From Microglena sp. YARC (Eukaryota > Chlorophyta > Chlorophyceae > Chlamydomonadales > Chlamydomonadaceae), in the NCBI GenBank assembly GCA_022414725.1, contig CM039465.1, forward strand, positions 21,538,201 to 21,602,200: DNA of 64,000 bases. The letters are read 5' to 3'. The position numbers were made by a program, and so were the translations under genes. Positions 43,881 to 55,300 of the stretch are shown here, one piece after another. The notes beneath the pieces were generated by a model. That model saw only the letters and a list, made by a program, of their open reading frames with translations. It had not been told where the DNA came from and did no database searches. The stretch's first letter is position 1. Each line of letters begins with the position of its first letter.

Positions 43881-44099
43881 ATGTAGAGAGATTTCCAAGT
43901 GAAGGACGTGGTCTACACTAAGTGGATACCGAGGCTACTGATGCCTCCGAGAGGTTGCAGTCCCATCCACTGAAAGGTAGGATACATCTTACGCTCTTGC
44001 CTGCCCATGGGCATCAATATAATTTCATTATTTTGATACTTAGTTCCATGAGTCAACCAGACTGTACGGGGTTGGTCATGCATGTATTGTCATGCATGG

Positions 44100-45430
44100 G
44101 AATGCTCTTAAGAGATAGCTCACCCCATGCTCAGATAGCCTGCTTTCAATTGCTGGTCCCTGCCCTAGCTCATGTAGCCAGCCTTCCATTGCGGTTCCCT
44201 CGGCCTGCCCCCCTCTCATACATATAGCCTGCCCTCCATTTATGGTCCCTGTCGTCACTCGTGTAGTCTACCTTCCATTGCTGGTCCCTGCCTCCGCTCT
44301 CGTAGTCTGCCCTCCAATGCTGGTCTCTACCTCCACTCATGTAGCCTGCCCTCCATTGCTGGTCCCTGTCTTCTCTCATGTAGCCTACCTTCCATTGCTG
44401 GTCCCTTCCTCCGCTTATGTAGCCTGCCGTCCAATGCTGCTCCTTGCCTGTGCTCATGTAGCCTGCCCTCCGTTGCTGGTCCCTGTCTTCACTCGTGTAG
44501 CCTACCTTCCATTGCTGGTCCCTGCCTCCGCTCATGTAGGCTGCGCTCCATTGCTGGTCCCTGCCTCTGCTTATGTAGCCTGTCCTCCATTGCTGGTCCC
44601 TGCCTCCGCTTATGTAGCCTGCGCTCCATTGATGGTCCCTGTCGTCACTCGTGTAGTCTACCTTCCATTGCTGGTCCCTGCCTCCGCTCTCGTAGTCTGC
44701 CCTCCAATGCTGGTCCCAACCTCCGCTCATGTAGCCTACCCTCCATTTCTGGTCCCTGTCTTCACTCATGTAGCCTACCTTCCATTGCTGGTCCCTTCCT
44801 CCGCTCATGTAGGATAGCCTGCCGTCCAATGCTGGTCCATGCCTTTGCTCATGAAGGCTGCCCTCCATTGCTGGTCCCTACCTCCGCTTATATAGGCTGC
44901 CCTCCATTGCTGGTCCCTGCCTCCGCTCATGTAGCCTGCGCTCCATTGCTGGTCCCTGCCTCCACTCATGTAGCCTGCGCTCCATTGCTGGTCCCTGCCT
45001 CCGCTCATGTAGCCTGCGCTCCATTGCTGGTTCCTGCCCTCCAATGCTGGTCCTTGCCTCCGCTCTCGTAATCTGCCCTCCATTGCTGGTCCTTGCCTCC
45101 ACTCATGTAGCCTGACCTCCATTACTGGGCCCTGCCTCCGCTCATGTAGCCTGCCCTCCACTGATGGTCACTATCGTCACTCATTTAGCCTACCTTCCAT
45201 TGCTGGTCCCTGTCTCTGCTCTCGTAGCTGGCCCTCCATTGCTGGTCCCTGCCTCCGCTCATGTAGCCTGCCCTCCAATAATGCTGGTCCTTGCCTCTGC
45301 CCATGTAGCCTGCCCTCCAATGCTAGTCCCAGCCTCAGCTCATGTAGCATGCCCTCAATTTTTGGTCCCACAACCTGTCCCAGTGTATATAGCCTGCCCT
45401 CCCATGCTGGTCCTTGCCTTAGCTCACGTA
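44100..45430. repeat. 39-bp (13-codon) minisatellite, about 33 units
   Basis: The unit is GCCTGCCCTCCATTGCTGG followed by TCCCTGCCTCCGCTCATGTA. The period is a multiple of 3, so both strands show long pseudo-frames (plus: LLVPASAHVACPP; minus: GRDQQWKVGYMS). I regard these as by-products of the period. Confidence 0.92.
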
Positions 45431-46670
45431 GCCAGCTGACGAACTACTCTTCCAATTTATAAGTAGCCACCTGACTGACATATGGATGCCTAACTAGCTG
45501 AATGACTGACTCAAACACTGGCTAATTAACTGACATAATATATTTGGTGCACAATTCCAACATGAAAAAACTTCCCATATGCTTTGTCCATGTGCTTACG
45601 TCAAGGATGCTTCCATTGGGACGGGGGAGGACTTTATCAAGTATTGTGGAGGCAATTGGTGCCATGGATCGCGTGGCAATAGCTTGGCCCATGGAGTGCT
45701 TGGCAATGCAACCGACTGCCAAGGATGAGGGTAGCCCATTAAGGCCAACCGACTGCCAAGGATGAGGGAGCTCGGTAAAGAAGAAGGTAGCACACTTGGA
45801 CCTGGGTAGCATCTACGGATGGGATAAACCTACAGCTGCTCCCACCTCATCCACCGCAGTCCAAGATGGTACTGCCATTGGTGTCAAGGCTCCCGATGCA
45901 TAACCTACTGGCCGGGACATGAGAGGAAAGGCCACCTAGGTAGATAGCTAGATAGGTATTGGAGTCTAGGAGTAGGTCTAGCTGCTCTAAAGAGGGCTAG
46001 CTGTTAGGCACTCTTCAGGGATGGGATATCTTGATACTTTATAACACATAATCGATGCTGCATATTCCTGAGTGACGAGGCTTCCAATTCAAAACCTACA
46101 AGCCGAGGCCTGGGCAGGGGGAAGAAGGCCCCCTAGGTAGATAGCTAGATAGGTACCAGAGTGTAGGAGCAAGGCTACCTGCTATAAAGAGGGCTGGCTG
46201 TTAGGCACTCTTGAGTCTTGAAGGATGGGATCTCTTGAGACTTTACTACTCACAGACATAGTAGGATTAGTAGCTAGTGAAGGTGCGGTCCCAAGCACAT
46301 AATTCCCATTTAAGGAGTATGTGTCTTGTAGCTGGTTGCCTTGCTGACAATCTAATGGAGTAATGCACTACCATGTATCACAAATTGTACAACTGGTAGG
46401 ATGAGGGGTGGCACGTAATTTTTGTGGTTGCTTGCAGGTTGCTTGCTTATTATAATTTGTTGATTTATTTTTGGTCAGAAGAGTTAGAAATGTTATGAGT
46501 GGGGTTTGCGTTACAGTAGTGGGTCAGTTTGCCTGTATAACGGTGTTTTATTGTTTATTGTAGCTACCTGTCTATCAAGTTGTTGAGAAGTACAAGTACT
46601 TAATATACATGTAAACTAACTCATGGGATGATTTTAAGATCACCATGAACAATTTGTAATACAATTTCGA
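45431..46670. other. Unassigned sequence with a ~190-bp tandem duplication
   Basis: Two diverged copies (about 45930-46040 and 46125-46250) share AGGTAGATAGCTAGATAGGT and GGGCTRGCTGTTAGGCACTC. The rest has no gene or clear repeat. Confidence 0.6.
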
Positions 46671-47090
46671 GATTATCTGAAGAGCTTGCAGATACGTATC
46701 TGCTCATTTCAAATTATTATCTCAGATATTTATCTTAGATATTGCACAGATACTATTAAGATGTTATCTAGCTACCACAGGTACAGGCGCATGTACGGTT
46801 TCAGATATTGTTTAGACGCTATCTAAACAGTATCTAGTTATACAGATATCCGTATCTAGATATTGTTTAGATACTCTCTAAGCAGTATCTAGAAATACAG
46901 ATATCCGTATCTAGATATTGTCTAGATACTCTCTAGGCAGTATCTAGATACTACAGATATCAGTATCTATGCACCAGTATCTGTGATATCTAGATACCAT
47001 CTAGATAGTATCTGTTCAGTATCTGAGATAAATATCTGAGATAATAATTTGAAATAAGCAGGTACGTATCTAGATACTCCTCAGATAATC
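46671..47090. mobile_element. Fold-back MITE with ~65-bp inverted ends and TATCTAGATA interior
   Basis: GATTATCTGA starts at 46671 and its inverse TCAGATAATC ends at 47090. Inside, TTTCAAATTATTATCTCAGA and its complement extend the arms to about 65 bp. The interior is three ~58-bp palindromic units of the type CAGATATCCGTATCTAGATA. I cannot fix a target duplication. Confidence 0.7.
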
Positions 47091-48344
47091 GGTCGGTTCC
47101 CTGAGTGTGGCCGATGTCGAAATTACCCAAATCTGGTACTCGAAACTTGCAGCTTGTTTCCAACCAGTTAAGGGTCCGGTTAAGCGGCGGTTAAATTCGT
47201 TATTTTCGGCGCTAACCGGTGTTTGGTCGGAAACACAAAAAGTTGAGATCCGGTTAAAGACCAACCGTCCCGGTTTAGTGCAACGGCGCACCCCCCCCCC
47301 CCGCCGTTAAAGAAAGTTAAGGGGCGGTTAAATTCTGTTGTTGAATTAGATCTGGTGATGTCACGAAGTTGGCGCGCGCCTCTTAAAAATCACGCTGCTT
47401 TGGAGTCCCGCATCCTTTCTTTCTCTTTCGGACACTCATCATCGATAGCACATTTTCACCAAAATGGATTCGCAGCAGCAGGGCACCGTCCCTGCCACGC
47501 AATTATGGACTGATCATTCTGAGGCAACCAGCGGCGGCAAGAAGCGGAATACACGCTGAAATCAGCGATTGAATCGCGAGGAAGTGCTACAGAGCGCATT
47601 TGCCACGTTGACCCATTTTGAACTGACCTGGTCAGATGCAAAAGGCTGCGTAACTGGTGAAATGTTTCCAACCAGTTAAGAGGTCGGTCAGACGAGACAG
47701 GTTTGGATCTGAGTTGCGGGTTAGTTAGGCGTTTCTGTCGTACATCCAATCCTTTTTTCGTTCACGGGACAAAGTTTTCGCGATTTGGTCAAATTCGGCA
47801 ACCCCAATGCTAACCAAACCCAACACCCAAACTTGCCCCCACCCCCCCACGTTTGGGTTATGATTATGGTTATGTCGCACACGTGTTGTTCGTTGTTTCT
47901 GTTGCGATAAATTTCGCCGCATTTCCTTCAGCCGCACTTGTTTTCGCAACCATCCTCCCTTTCGCGCCATCTATAATATTCACTGCGCTGTATGGAGGGG
48001 TCCGATCAGGAGGGACCGCCACCTGCAGGTCCACGCCAGCATGAGGTGCAGCAGTAGCAGCGTGATACGCAGTATGCCGAGACGCAGTTTCCGCCTTCCT
48101 CACATTATCGACAGAGCCTGCTTGATTTGAGCGCTCCTGCTGCTGAACGGCGATTCAAACATTTCTAACTTTTCCTACTGACAAGAAGCTTAGAAATGCC
48201 GTATGAACGAAATTCACTGGTTTGGGCGGGTTTGGGCTAACCTCGGCTAACCTTCGTCTAACCCCCTCTGACGTGGCAGGTTAACCTCAAACCAAACCCA
48301 AACCAAAACCTCTCTCGTCTGTATAGTATGACCTCTAAATAGTT

Positions 48345-48406
48345 AAGGGTCCGGTTAGAGGTCGAGTCTGAACCCTCCAAAACACAATCCCTAACCGGAC
48401 CCTTAA
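48345..48406. repeat. GGGTCCGGTTAG hairpin unit, copy 1
   Basis: AGTTAAGGGTCCGGTTAG is followed by about 30 bp and then CTAACCGGACCCTTAACT. A copy in the opposite orientation lies at 49071-49134. Confidence 0.75.
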
Positions 48407-48431
48407 CTGCAGCTTGTTTCCAACCAGTTAA

Positions 48432-49070
48432 GAGGGCGTTTACACGAGCAGGCTATCTCGGTCAGTTACTGTTAAGATGTACAGTTAACTAACTACGAAG
48501 CGTTTACACGACACTTTTCGCGTCAGTTATCTCGCCCAATTAACCATTTTCGCGATAACCATAACTCCCCCCCCCCCCCCTTGTAACGGGTTAAAGGTTA
48601 AGGTTATGGTTCGTTAAGTTCGTTTGGCTTCCGAGCTGTTGAGATATATCGGCTACGCTAGCTCCAGTTTAGTTCGTCAATTTCTGATTCGAATTTTCTA
48701 GAGCATCAAGCAAGAAGGCATTGGCCGAGCAGATGATGATGATCAGCTGCCAGATCTCACCCAACAATCTCGATCGACGGGTCGCTGCGGAGCGCTGCGG
48801 AGCCTCGAAGTCCCTTGCGATCACAGCACGGTTCGTGCTGGGGAGCAAGGCCCGAAAATAGCTCGTCTGTCACCCAAAATTCAAAAATCACGAGGCTATC
48901 CAGAAGTACACGACCAACCTGACCGAACGCAAACTGCGAGCGCAAAGGCACGTGTAAACAGAAACTGGTTAAGTTTGCGTTCGTTGAGGGTTCGGGCATA
49001 CGTGGCGCTAACTATTTGGTTATCTCGCCAACTTAACTGGCCGAGATAACCGGCTCGTGTAAACGCCCTC
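48432..49070. mobile_element. 639-bp MITE with TIR GAGGGCGTTTACACGAGC, TSD TAA
   Basis: An 18-bp perfect terminal inverted repeat is flanked by TAA on both sides (48429-48431 and 49071-49073). The 3-bp TAA target duplication and GC-rich ends fit a PIF/Harbinger-type MITE. No transposase is present. It sits in the loop of the larger fold-back element, splitting a TTAAGGGTCCGG site. Confidence 0.82.
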
Positions 49071-49134
49071 TAAGGGTCCGGTTAGGGATTGTGTTTTGGA
49101 GGGTTCAGACTCGACCTCTAACCGGACCCTTAAC
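49071..49134. repeat. GGGTCCGGTTAG hairpin unit, copy 2 (inverted)
   Basis: This is the same unit as 48345-48406 in the opposite orientation, directly right of the 639-bp MITE. Confidence 0.72.
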
Positions 49135-49391
49135 TGGTTGGAAACATTCCACCAGTTACGCAGCCTTTTGCATCTGACCAGGTCAGTTCAAAATGGGTCA
49201 ACGTGGCAAATGCGCTCTGTAGCACTTCCTCGCGATTCAAACGCTGATTTCAGCGTGTATTCCGCTTCTTGCCGCTGCTGGTTGCCTCAGAATGAAAAGT
49301 CCATAATTGCGTGGCAGGGACGGTGCCCTGCTGCTGCGAATCCATTTTGGTGAAACTGTGCAATCGATGATGAGTGTCCGAGAAAGAAAGA

Positions 49392-50902
49392 CAGCCGGCA
49401 CGTAGTGGCCCGAGGAAGATTAGCTTCCAGGGAGGGGGGGTGGGGGGTGGGGGTGGGGGGGGGGGCGCGGAGGGGGGCTTCGCCGTTAATGAAAAGCAGG
49501 AAACAGGAGATATGCCACAAGCCAACTGTCTGCCAACGGTGCAAGTGCCACGTGTCGAGTGGTTTTTAGAAGATAACGCTGGCAATGTCCGAAACCAGTT
49601 GACCGGCAAGACCTGGGCACGAGCGAATTTATGAACTTCTACGTGCCGAATGGCGCATGCTACTGGAGGCGCAGTGCGCTTGATAAGTGGGGGAGCGAGG
49701 GGGAAATAGTAGCAACAACCTATGAACTTGCACAAATCATTCGGGCAGAATCATTTCTGTCTGAGTTGCTCTAGCCTCGTTTAATGGTGGAGGTGCTGGA
49801 GCCTCATTTCCAGCCTCGGTCTTTCATCAAAATTTCAGCTGCCGCATGGCGCATCGTAGCAGCAGGCGCAGGTGCTTGGGGAGATACTCGCAACACCTAG
49901 TAATTCGACAATTATTCCAATCATGCGAACACCTTGCTTCGTGCCTAGCAAAATTCTGGTGCTTAACCCTTCTTCAATGGCGGAGTTGATGGACCCTATT
50001 ACCCACCTCGATCCCATGAGCTGGTGCTGGTGCGGTCTTGGCCTTCTTCTATCCATGCGAGCTGCAGGCGCAGGCGCTACAGAAGTAGGAAACGAGTGAA
50101 GAGATACTCGCAACAAAATCTCACGACTTCATTATTTCTGAAACATCATGCGTACTCATTCTCCTTTGTTCCCGAGTAAAACCCTGCAGTTACGTCTCTT
50201 TCAACAATGGCGAGGCAATCTATACAGCCTCGTCCAGTGTTTTCATGGAGCATGCAGGTTGTCGTGGGACGTCTCGAGGCTGAGAGGTTGCGCTTATCTC
50301 TCTCCTCGCTCATCATTTCACCATGCGCTAGGTCCTGATCCTTCAGATCTTCTTTTACCGAGTAATTCGTCGGTACTGCATAGCGCATGCGAATTACAGG
50401 CGCAGACACTAGAAAAGTACGGAGCGAGCAAAATTATTCGCAACAAAATATCCAGACTTCATCTTCTCTGGAAACTAATGCGTCCAGTCTCGTGTTGTTC
50501 GTGTGGTATCCTACTGTAACGACTGTGTCAAATGTGGATAGGCTTCCTTATCAGCCTCGTTTAGATTGGTCTCCGACCTCGCTAATCACTTCCTGCGTTT
50601 GCGCCTGCGTCTATATCTACCCATGCGCCATTCCTTCCTGCCGGTCAAATGGTTTCGGTCTATGCCAGCGTAATCTAGTAACACCTGGTTGTGAACTCGT
50701 GGCCATTTAAACACGTGGCAGTTTCTTGACAGGAAGGATGCTATACCCTCGATTCGAGAAGGAAAAGGAAAAAAAAGAGTGACAAAGAGTAAAGTAGAAA
50801 AAAAGAAAGACGACACGCCCAAAGCTTATAGACTAGCTAAAGCTAATCTAATAAGAAAGACGAGGAACCCAAAGCTTTTAGACTAGCTAAGGCTAATCTA
50901 AA
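49392..50902. other. 1.5-kb insertion in the right arm of the fold-back element
   Basis: It separates two segments that are contiguous in the left arm. AAAG stands at both junctions and may be a short target duplication. It starts with a G-rich run and ends with two ~58-bp direct copies of an AAAGCTTWTAGACTAGCTAA unit. I recognise no domain in its frames, so its class is unknown. Confidence 0.5.
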
Positions 50903-51166
50903 AGGATGCGGGACTCCAAAGCAGCGTGATTTTTAAGAGGCGCGCGCCAACTTCGTGACGTCACCAGATCTAATTCAACAACCGAATTTAACCGCCCCTT
51001 AACTTTCTTTAACGGCGTGGGGGGTGCGCTGTTGCACTAACCGGGACGGTTGGTCTCTAACCGGATCTCAACTATTTGTGTTTCCGACCAAACACCGGTT
51101 AGCACCGAAAATAACGAATTTAACCGCCGCTTAACCGGACCCTCAACTGGAAACAAGCTGTTGCCG

Positions 51167-51934
51167 TGCGGTCATCCCCAAGGCCAATCTTCTGCCCTGC
51201 CCTGCACGTGAGCACGAGAATTGTATTGCTGCACACTACTGCTGCATACTACTGCTGCTTACTACTGCATAAGAAGTGAATCTGATCAAAAGCAATAAAC
51301 TCAACTTGCTCGCAAAGAGAATTTGCATTTGTTCAGTTATGCGCTTCTCGCTTCAACCATTAAGATGATTGCTAGTGAGGGGCAGTCGGAAGATCAGTCC
51401 TCTCTGTTTCTGTCGTCTGCGCCTGTCCGCCAAAATCCATTACCGTAACAGGCTGTCAATAGATCTGTACTTTTGTCCTTCGCAGCTGCCCGCAATGACT
51501 GCTTTCTTTCTTTCCAAACCGCAAACCTCTACCTGACAGGCAAAGGCTAGCTAAATTAAGAATGCTGGGGAATGATAAGCTTCCATCACTACTCAACAGC
51601 TCGGGCGAATATTGGATCTGTTGCGGTTGCCCCGGCCATTCGTACAATGATGACAAAAAAACGGCTAGCGGCTACGGACTCCTTGGCCCCCCTAGTCTGC
51701 GACTTTCAGAACAGGAAATAGGAACAGGCGAAGAAAAAGGCAGGACGTCACTTATGCTTCCATCGTTTCGCATGATTGCATGAACAAGTTTTACATGGTG
51801 ATCTAGCAAGCGACTGCACATCCTGGCAAATTCTGGCCTTGCCAAATCCCGGAAGCCTTGATTTGGTGGCGCTGCTCGCCTTTCTCGACTCTTTTGAAAG
51901 CATGCTGCCGAACGATCCACACACACGGCGTTAG
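51167..51934 (+). promoter_or_regulatory. Upstream region of the LRR gene
   Basis: This 768-bp stretch separates the fold-back element from the LRR start codon. It has short CTACTGCTGC-type repeats near 51235-51265 and no gene. It presumably holds promoter and 5' leader; I see no unambiguous TATA box. Confidence 0.35.
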
Positions 51935-52367
51935 ATGCTATTAAAGCTGCTGCTATTGCTAGCAGCCCCGCTGATCAGTTTAGCTCAACCACCTGGACCA
52001 CCATGCCTGCCCGTTACCCAGCGCTTCTTCCTGGTTCAGCTGTGGAATAGCACGGATGGGCCACTGTGGCTCAACTCCTCCGGATGGGAGGACTGGGAAA
52101 ATACATCGATTTGGGGCTCTGACTGTACGACGTCTTACGGCAGGCCGCTGCCCGATTATTGTTGCTGGTATGGTGTCACCTGCTGCGAGTCAGAGGGATG
52201 CGCCCCTGGCCAGGACGATATCACTTGCAACTGTCCTGTTGGCTTCGTGGTACAGCTGGATCTCCGGGGGAATGAGCTTTTGGGATTCATACCCATGGGC
52301 CCCTTGCTTTATCTCAGCTGCGCAGGAGTGTTGCGAAATCTCCTATGGCAAGAGAACTTTATCTACG
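51935..52367 (+). CDS. LRR gene exon 1 (signal peptide, LRR N-cap, first repeats)
   Basis: The start ATG opens a hydrophobic signal sequence of about 17 residues. The Trp/Cys-rich cap (SGWEDWENTSIWGSDC, CCWYGVTCC) and the first repeats follow (VVQLDLRGNELLGFIP, NLLWQENFIYG). The donor is ACG|GTAAGAG. The frame would run on into the intron to 52456 if unspliced. Confidence 0.82.
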
Positions 52368-55300
52368 GTAAGAGCGCCGAAGGCCATACCACGCACGGAA
52401 CTCCTTTTTCTAGGATTTCCCCGCCACACCTAAAATGGCGTTTTATTTCCGTGTAACGTCTGTCCTTCACTTCATTGGCACTCCTGTTGGGATTGGTACT
52501 CATTGGAAGCTTGGGTGGAGGTCAAATAAAATTTGTCTGAGCTAGGCTAGAGAGGCTAGGGTTAGGGAGGCTAAGGAGGCTTGAGGTCTAGAGCAGGGCT
52601 AGGGAGGCTAGGGTTAGGGAGGCTAGGGCTAGGGAGGCTAGGGTTGGAAGGCTAGGGCTAGGGAGGCTAGGGCTAGGTGGGCTAGGGTTAGGGAGGCCAG
52701 GGCCAGGGCCAGGGCTAAGGAGGCTAGGGCTAGGGCTAGGGAGACTAGGGAGGCTAGTGCTAGCCCCCCCACCCACCCACCCCACCCACCCACACACACA
52801 CACGTACACACACACACACATGCACACGCACACACAAATACACACAAACACACATACACACGTGGATTCTAAGCAGGCTGCATGCTTTTATATGATGACG
52901 TGCTGCGCCTCTTTGCTGCGCATTTTTGAGAAAAACACTCTCTGTCTCAGGAATCCCAAGCTGGATGCAAGCTCTTTGTGCGTGCTGGGAGCAGGTTGCA
53001 TACTCGTGTGTGTCAACTTAAATCCTAGTGCAAGCTCATGTGTGTGTGTGTGTACGTTTGTGTATGTATGTGTGTGTGTCTGTGTGTGTATGTACGTGTA
53101 TGCATGTGTGTATGTGTGTGTACGTGTATGTGTGTGTGTGTCCTAAGCAGGATTCCCAGGTCTTAGTCAATTCCATCTAGAGTACGAGCTAATATAAGAC
53201 TGTCTCCAGTTTGATTGAGTTCTGAGGCCATGATAATCCAACCCGAATACAACAGCCTTTATTTTCACAACCCAACCCGAAGCCAATAAACTTTATTTTC
53301 ACAACCCAACCCGAAAACAACAGCCTTTATTTTCACAACCCAACCCGAAAACAACAGCCTTTATTTTCACAACCCAACCCGAAAACAACAGCCTTTATTT
53401 TCACAACCCAACCCGAAAACAACAGCCTTTATTTTCACAACCCAACCCGAAAACAACAGCCTTTATTTTCACAACCCAACCCGAAAACAACAGCCTTTAT
53501 TTTCACAACCCAACCCGAATACAACAGCCTTTATTTTCACAATCCAACCCGAAGCCAATAACCTTTATTTTCACAACCCAACCCGAAGCCAATAAACTTT
53601 ATTTTCACAACCCAACCCGAAGCCAATAACCTTTATTTTCACAACCCAACCTGAAAACAACAGCCTTTATTTTCACAACCCAACCCGAAAACAACAGCCT
53701 TTATTTTCACAACCCAACCCGAAAACAACAGCATTGATTTTCACAACCCAACCCGAAAACAACAGCCTTTATTTTCACAACCCAACCCGAAAACAACAGC
53801 CTTTATTTTCACAACCCAACCCGAAAACAACAGCCTTTATTTTCACAACCCAACCCGAAAACAACAGCCTTTATTTTCACAACCCAACCCGAAAATAACA
53901 GCCTTTATTTTCACAACCCAACCCGAATACAACAGCCTTTATTTTCACAACCCAACTCGAAAACAACAGCCTTTATTTTCACAACCCAACCTGAATACAA
54001 CAGCCTGTGTTTTCACAATCCCACGCCTGCCATGATGTGTCGTCATTTTTATATGCGGTGTGTTTTATGCTCATCAAAATATAGGTGATCAAATAATATT
54101 GAACCGATCATTACCGAGATCAGTTTGGTCTATTCATGTTGCCCTTTTTGTTGGCGGGGCCCCCTCATCAAGGGGGCGGGAGCCTCCAGGGTTGCCCATT
54201 TGTCCGTCTCTTCGACCAAAACAATTCTTGAAGCCTGACGTAACTTACTCGCTTCGGTCAGTTTCACCGTTGCCAGCTTCTAGGCAGATCCCCTGACTCG
54301 CTATTCGGCAAAACCTGGCACAACATGATCAGCTGTCCAGAAGTGCTGAAAAAGTTCAGTACAGCCCAGTGGGCGGCTCAGGGAGCTGCATAGAAGCTGC
54401 AATAAAAAGTTCAGATCAGCCCAGTGGGCAGCTCAGGGAGCTGCATAGAAGCTGCAATAAAAAGTTCAGATCAGCCCAGTGGGCGGCTCAGGGAGCTGCA
54501 TAGAAGCTGCAATAAAAAGTTCTGTACAGCCCAGTGGGCGGCTCAGGGAGCTGCATAGAAGCTGCAATAAAAAGTGAAGATCAGCCCAGTGGGCGGCTCA
54601 GGGAGCTGCATAGAAGCTGCAATAAAAAGGTCAGTACAGCCCAGTGGGCGGCTCAGGGAGCTGCATAGAAGCTGCAATAAAAAGTTCATTACAGCCCAGT
54701 GGGCGGCTCAGGGAGCTGCATAGAAGCTGCAATAAAAAGTTCTGTACAGCCCAGTGGGCGGCTCAGGGAGCTGCATAGAAGCTGCAATAAAAAGTTCAGT
54801 ACAGCCCAATGGGCGGCTCAGGGAGCTGCATAGAAGCTGCAATAAAAAGTTCATTACAGCCCAGTGGGCGGCTCAGGGAGCTGCATAGAAGCTGCAATAA
54901 AAAGTTCAGTACAGCCCAGTGGGCGGCTCAGGGAGCTGCATAGAAGCTGCAATAAAAAGCCGGAAAGAAAAACCCCGGCCTGACAGATATCCCCTTCTCC
55001 CCTTGTCCAGGACCTCTCTATGACACAGTTACCTGGATGAATGGACAAGGGAAACACATACACACACATAAACACCACGCAAACACGCACATAAACACAC
55101 ACATAAAAGCACACATACACACCACGCATACACACACACACACACACACACATACACATTTGTGTTACTGATATTTGCCTGACTGATATCCCCTTCTCCC
55201 CTTGTCCAGGACCTCTCTATGGCGCAGTTGCTTGGCTGAATGGCTTGCATTATTTTGGATTGGGGCGTAAGTAGGGGTCGGCTATGTTATATAATTTAAG

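Larger units (their letters stand above)
47148..51166. mobile_element. Large fold-back DNA element, arms ~0.55 kb, with insertions
   Basis: The left arm (47148-47700) is matched in inverted order by 49100-49391 and 50903-51166. Both outer ends hold CAGCTTGTTTCCA and GGGTCCGGTTAAGC. The right arm is split by about 1.5 kb (49392-50902). The loop holds a second TIR element and two copies of a ~60-bp GGTCCGGTTAG hairpin. No transposase is recognisable. Confidence 0.75.

Noticed and set aside
44170..44868. 232-codon minus-strand frame as a repeat protein gene
   Set aside because: The 39-bp period keeps both strands open; there is no unique N or C terminus and no splice signals.
52540..52760. GGGTTAGGG-like sequence as a telomere end
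   Set aside because: It is an irregular GGCTAGGG/GGTTAGGG mixture inside an intron with genic exons on both sides, not a regular terminal array.
53225..54015. Regular 34-bp repeats resembling a CRISPR array
   Set aside because: The units are contiguous with no unique spacers, there are no cas genes, and the context is a eukaryotic intron.
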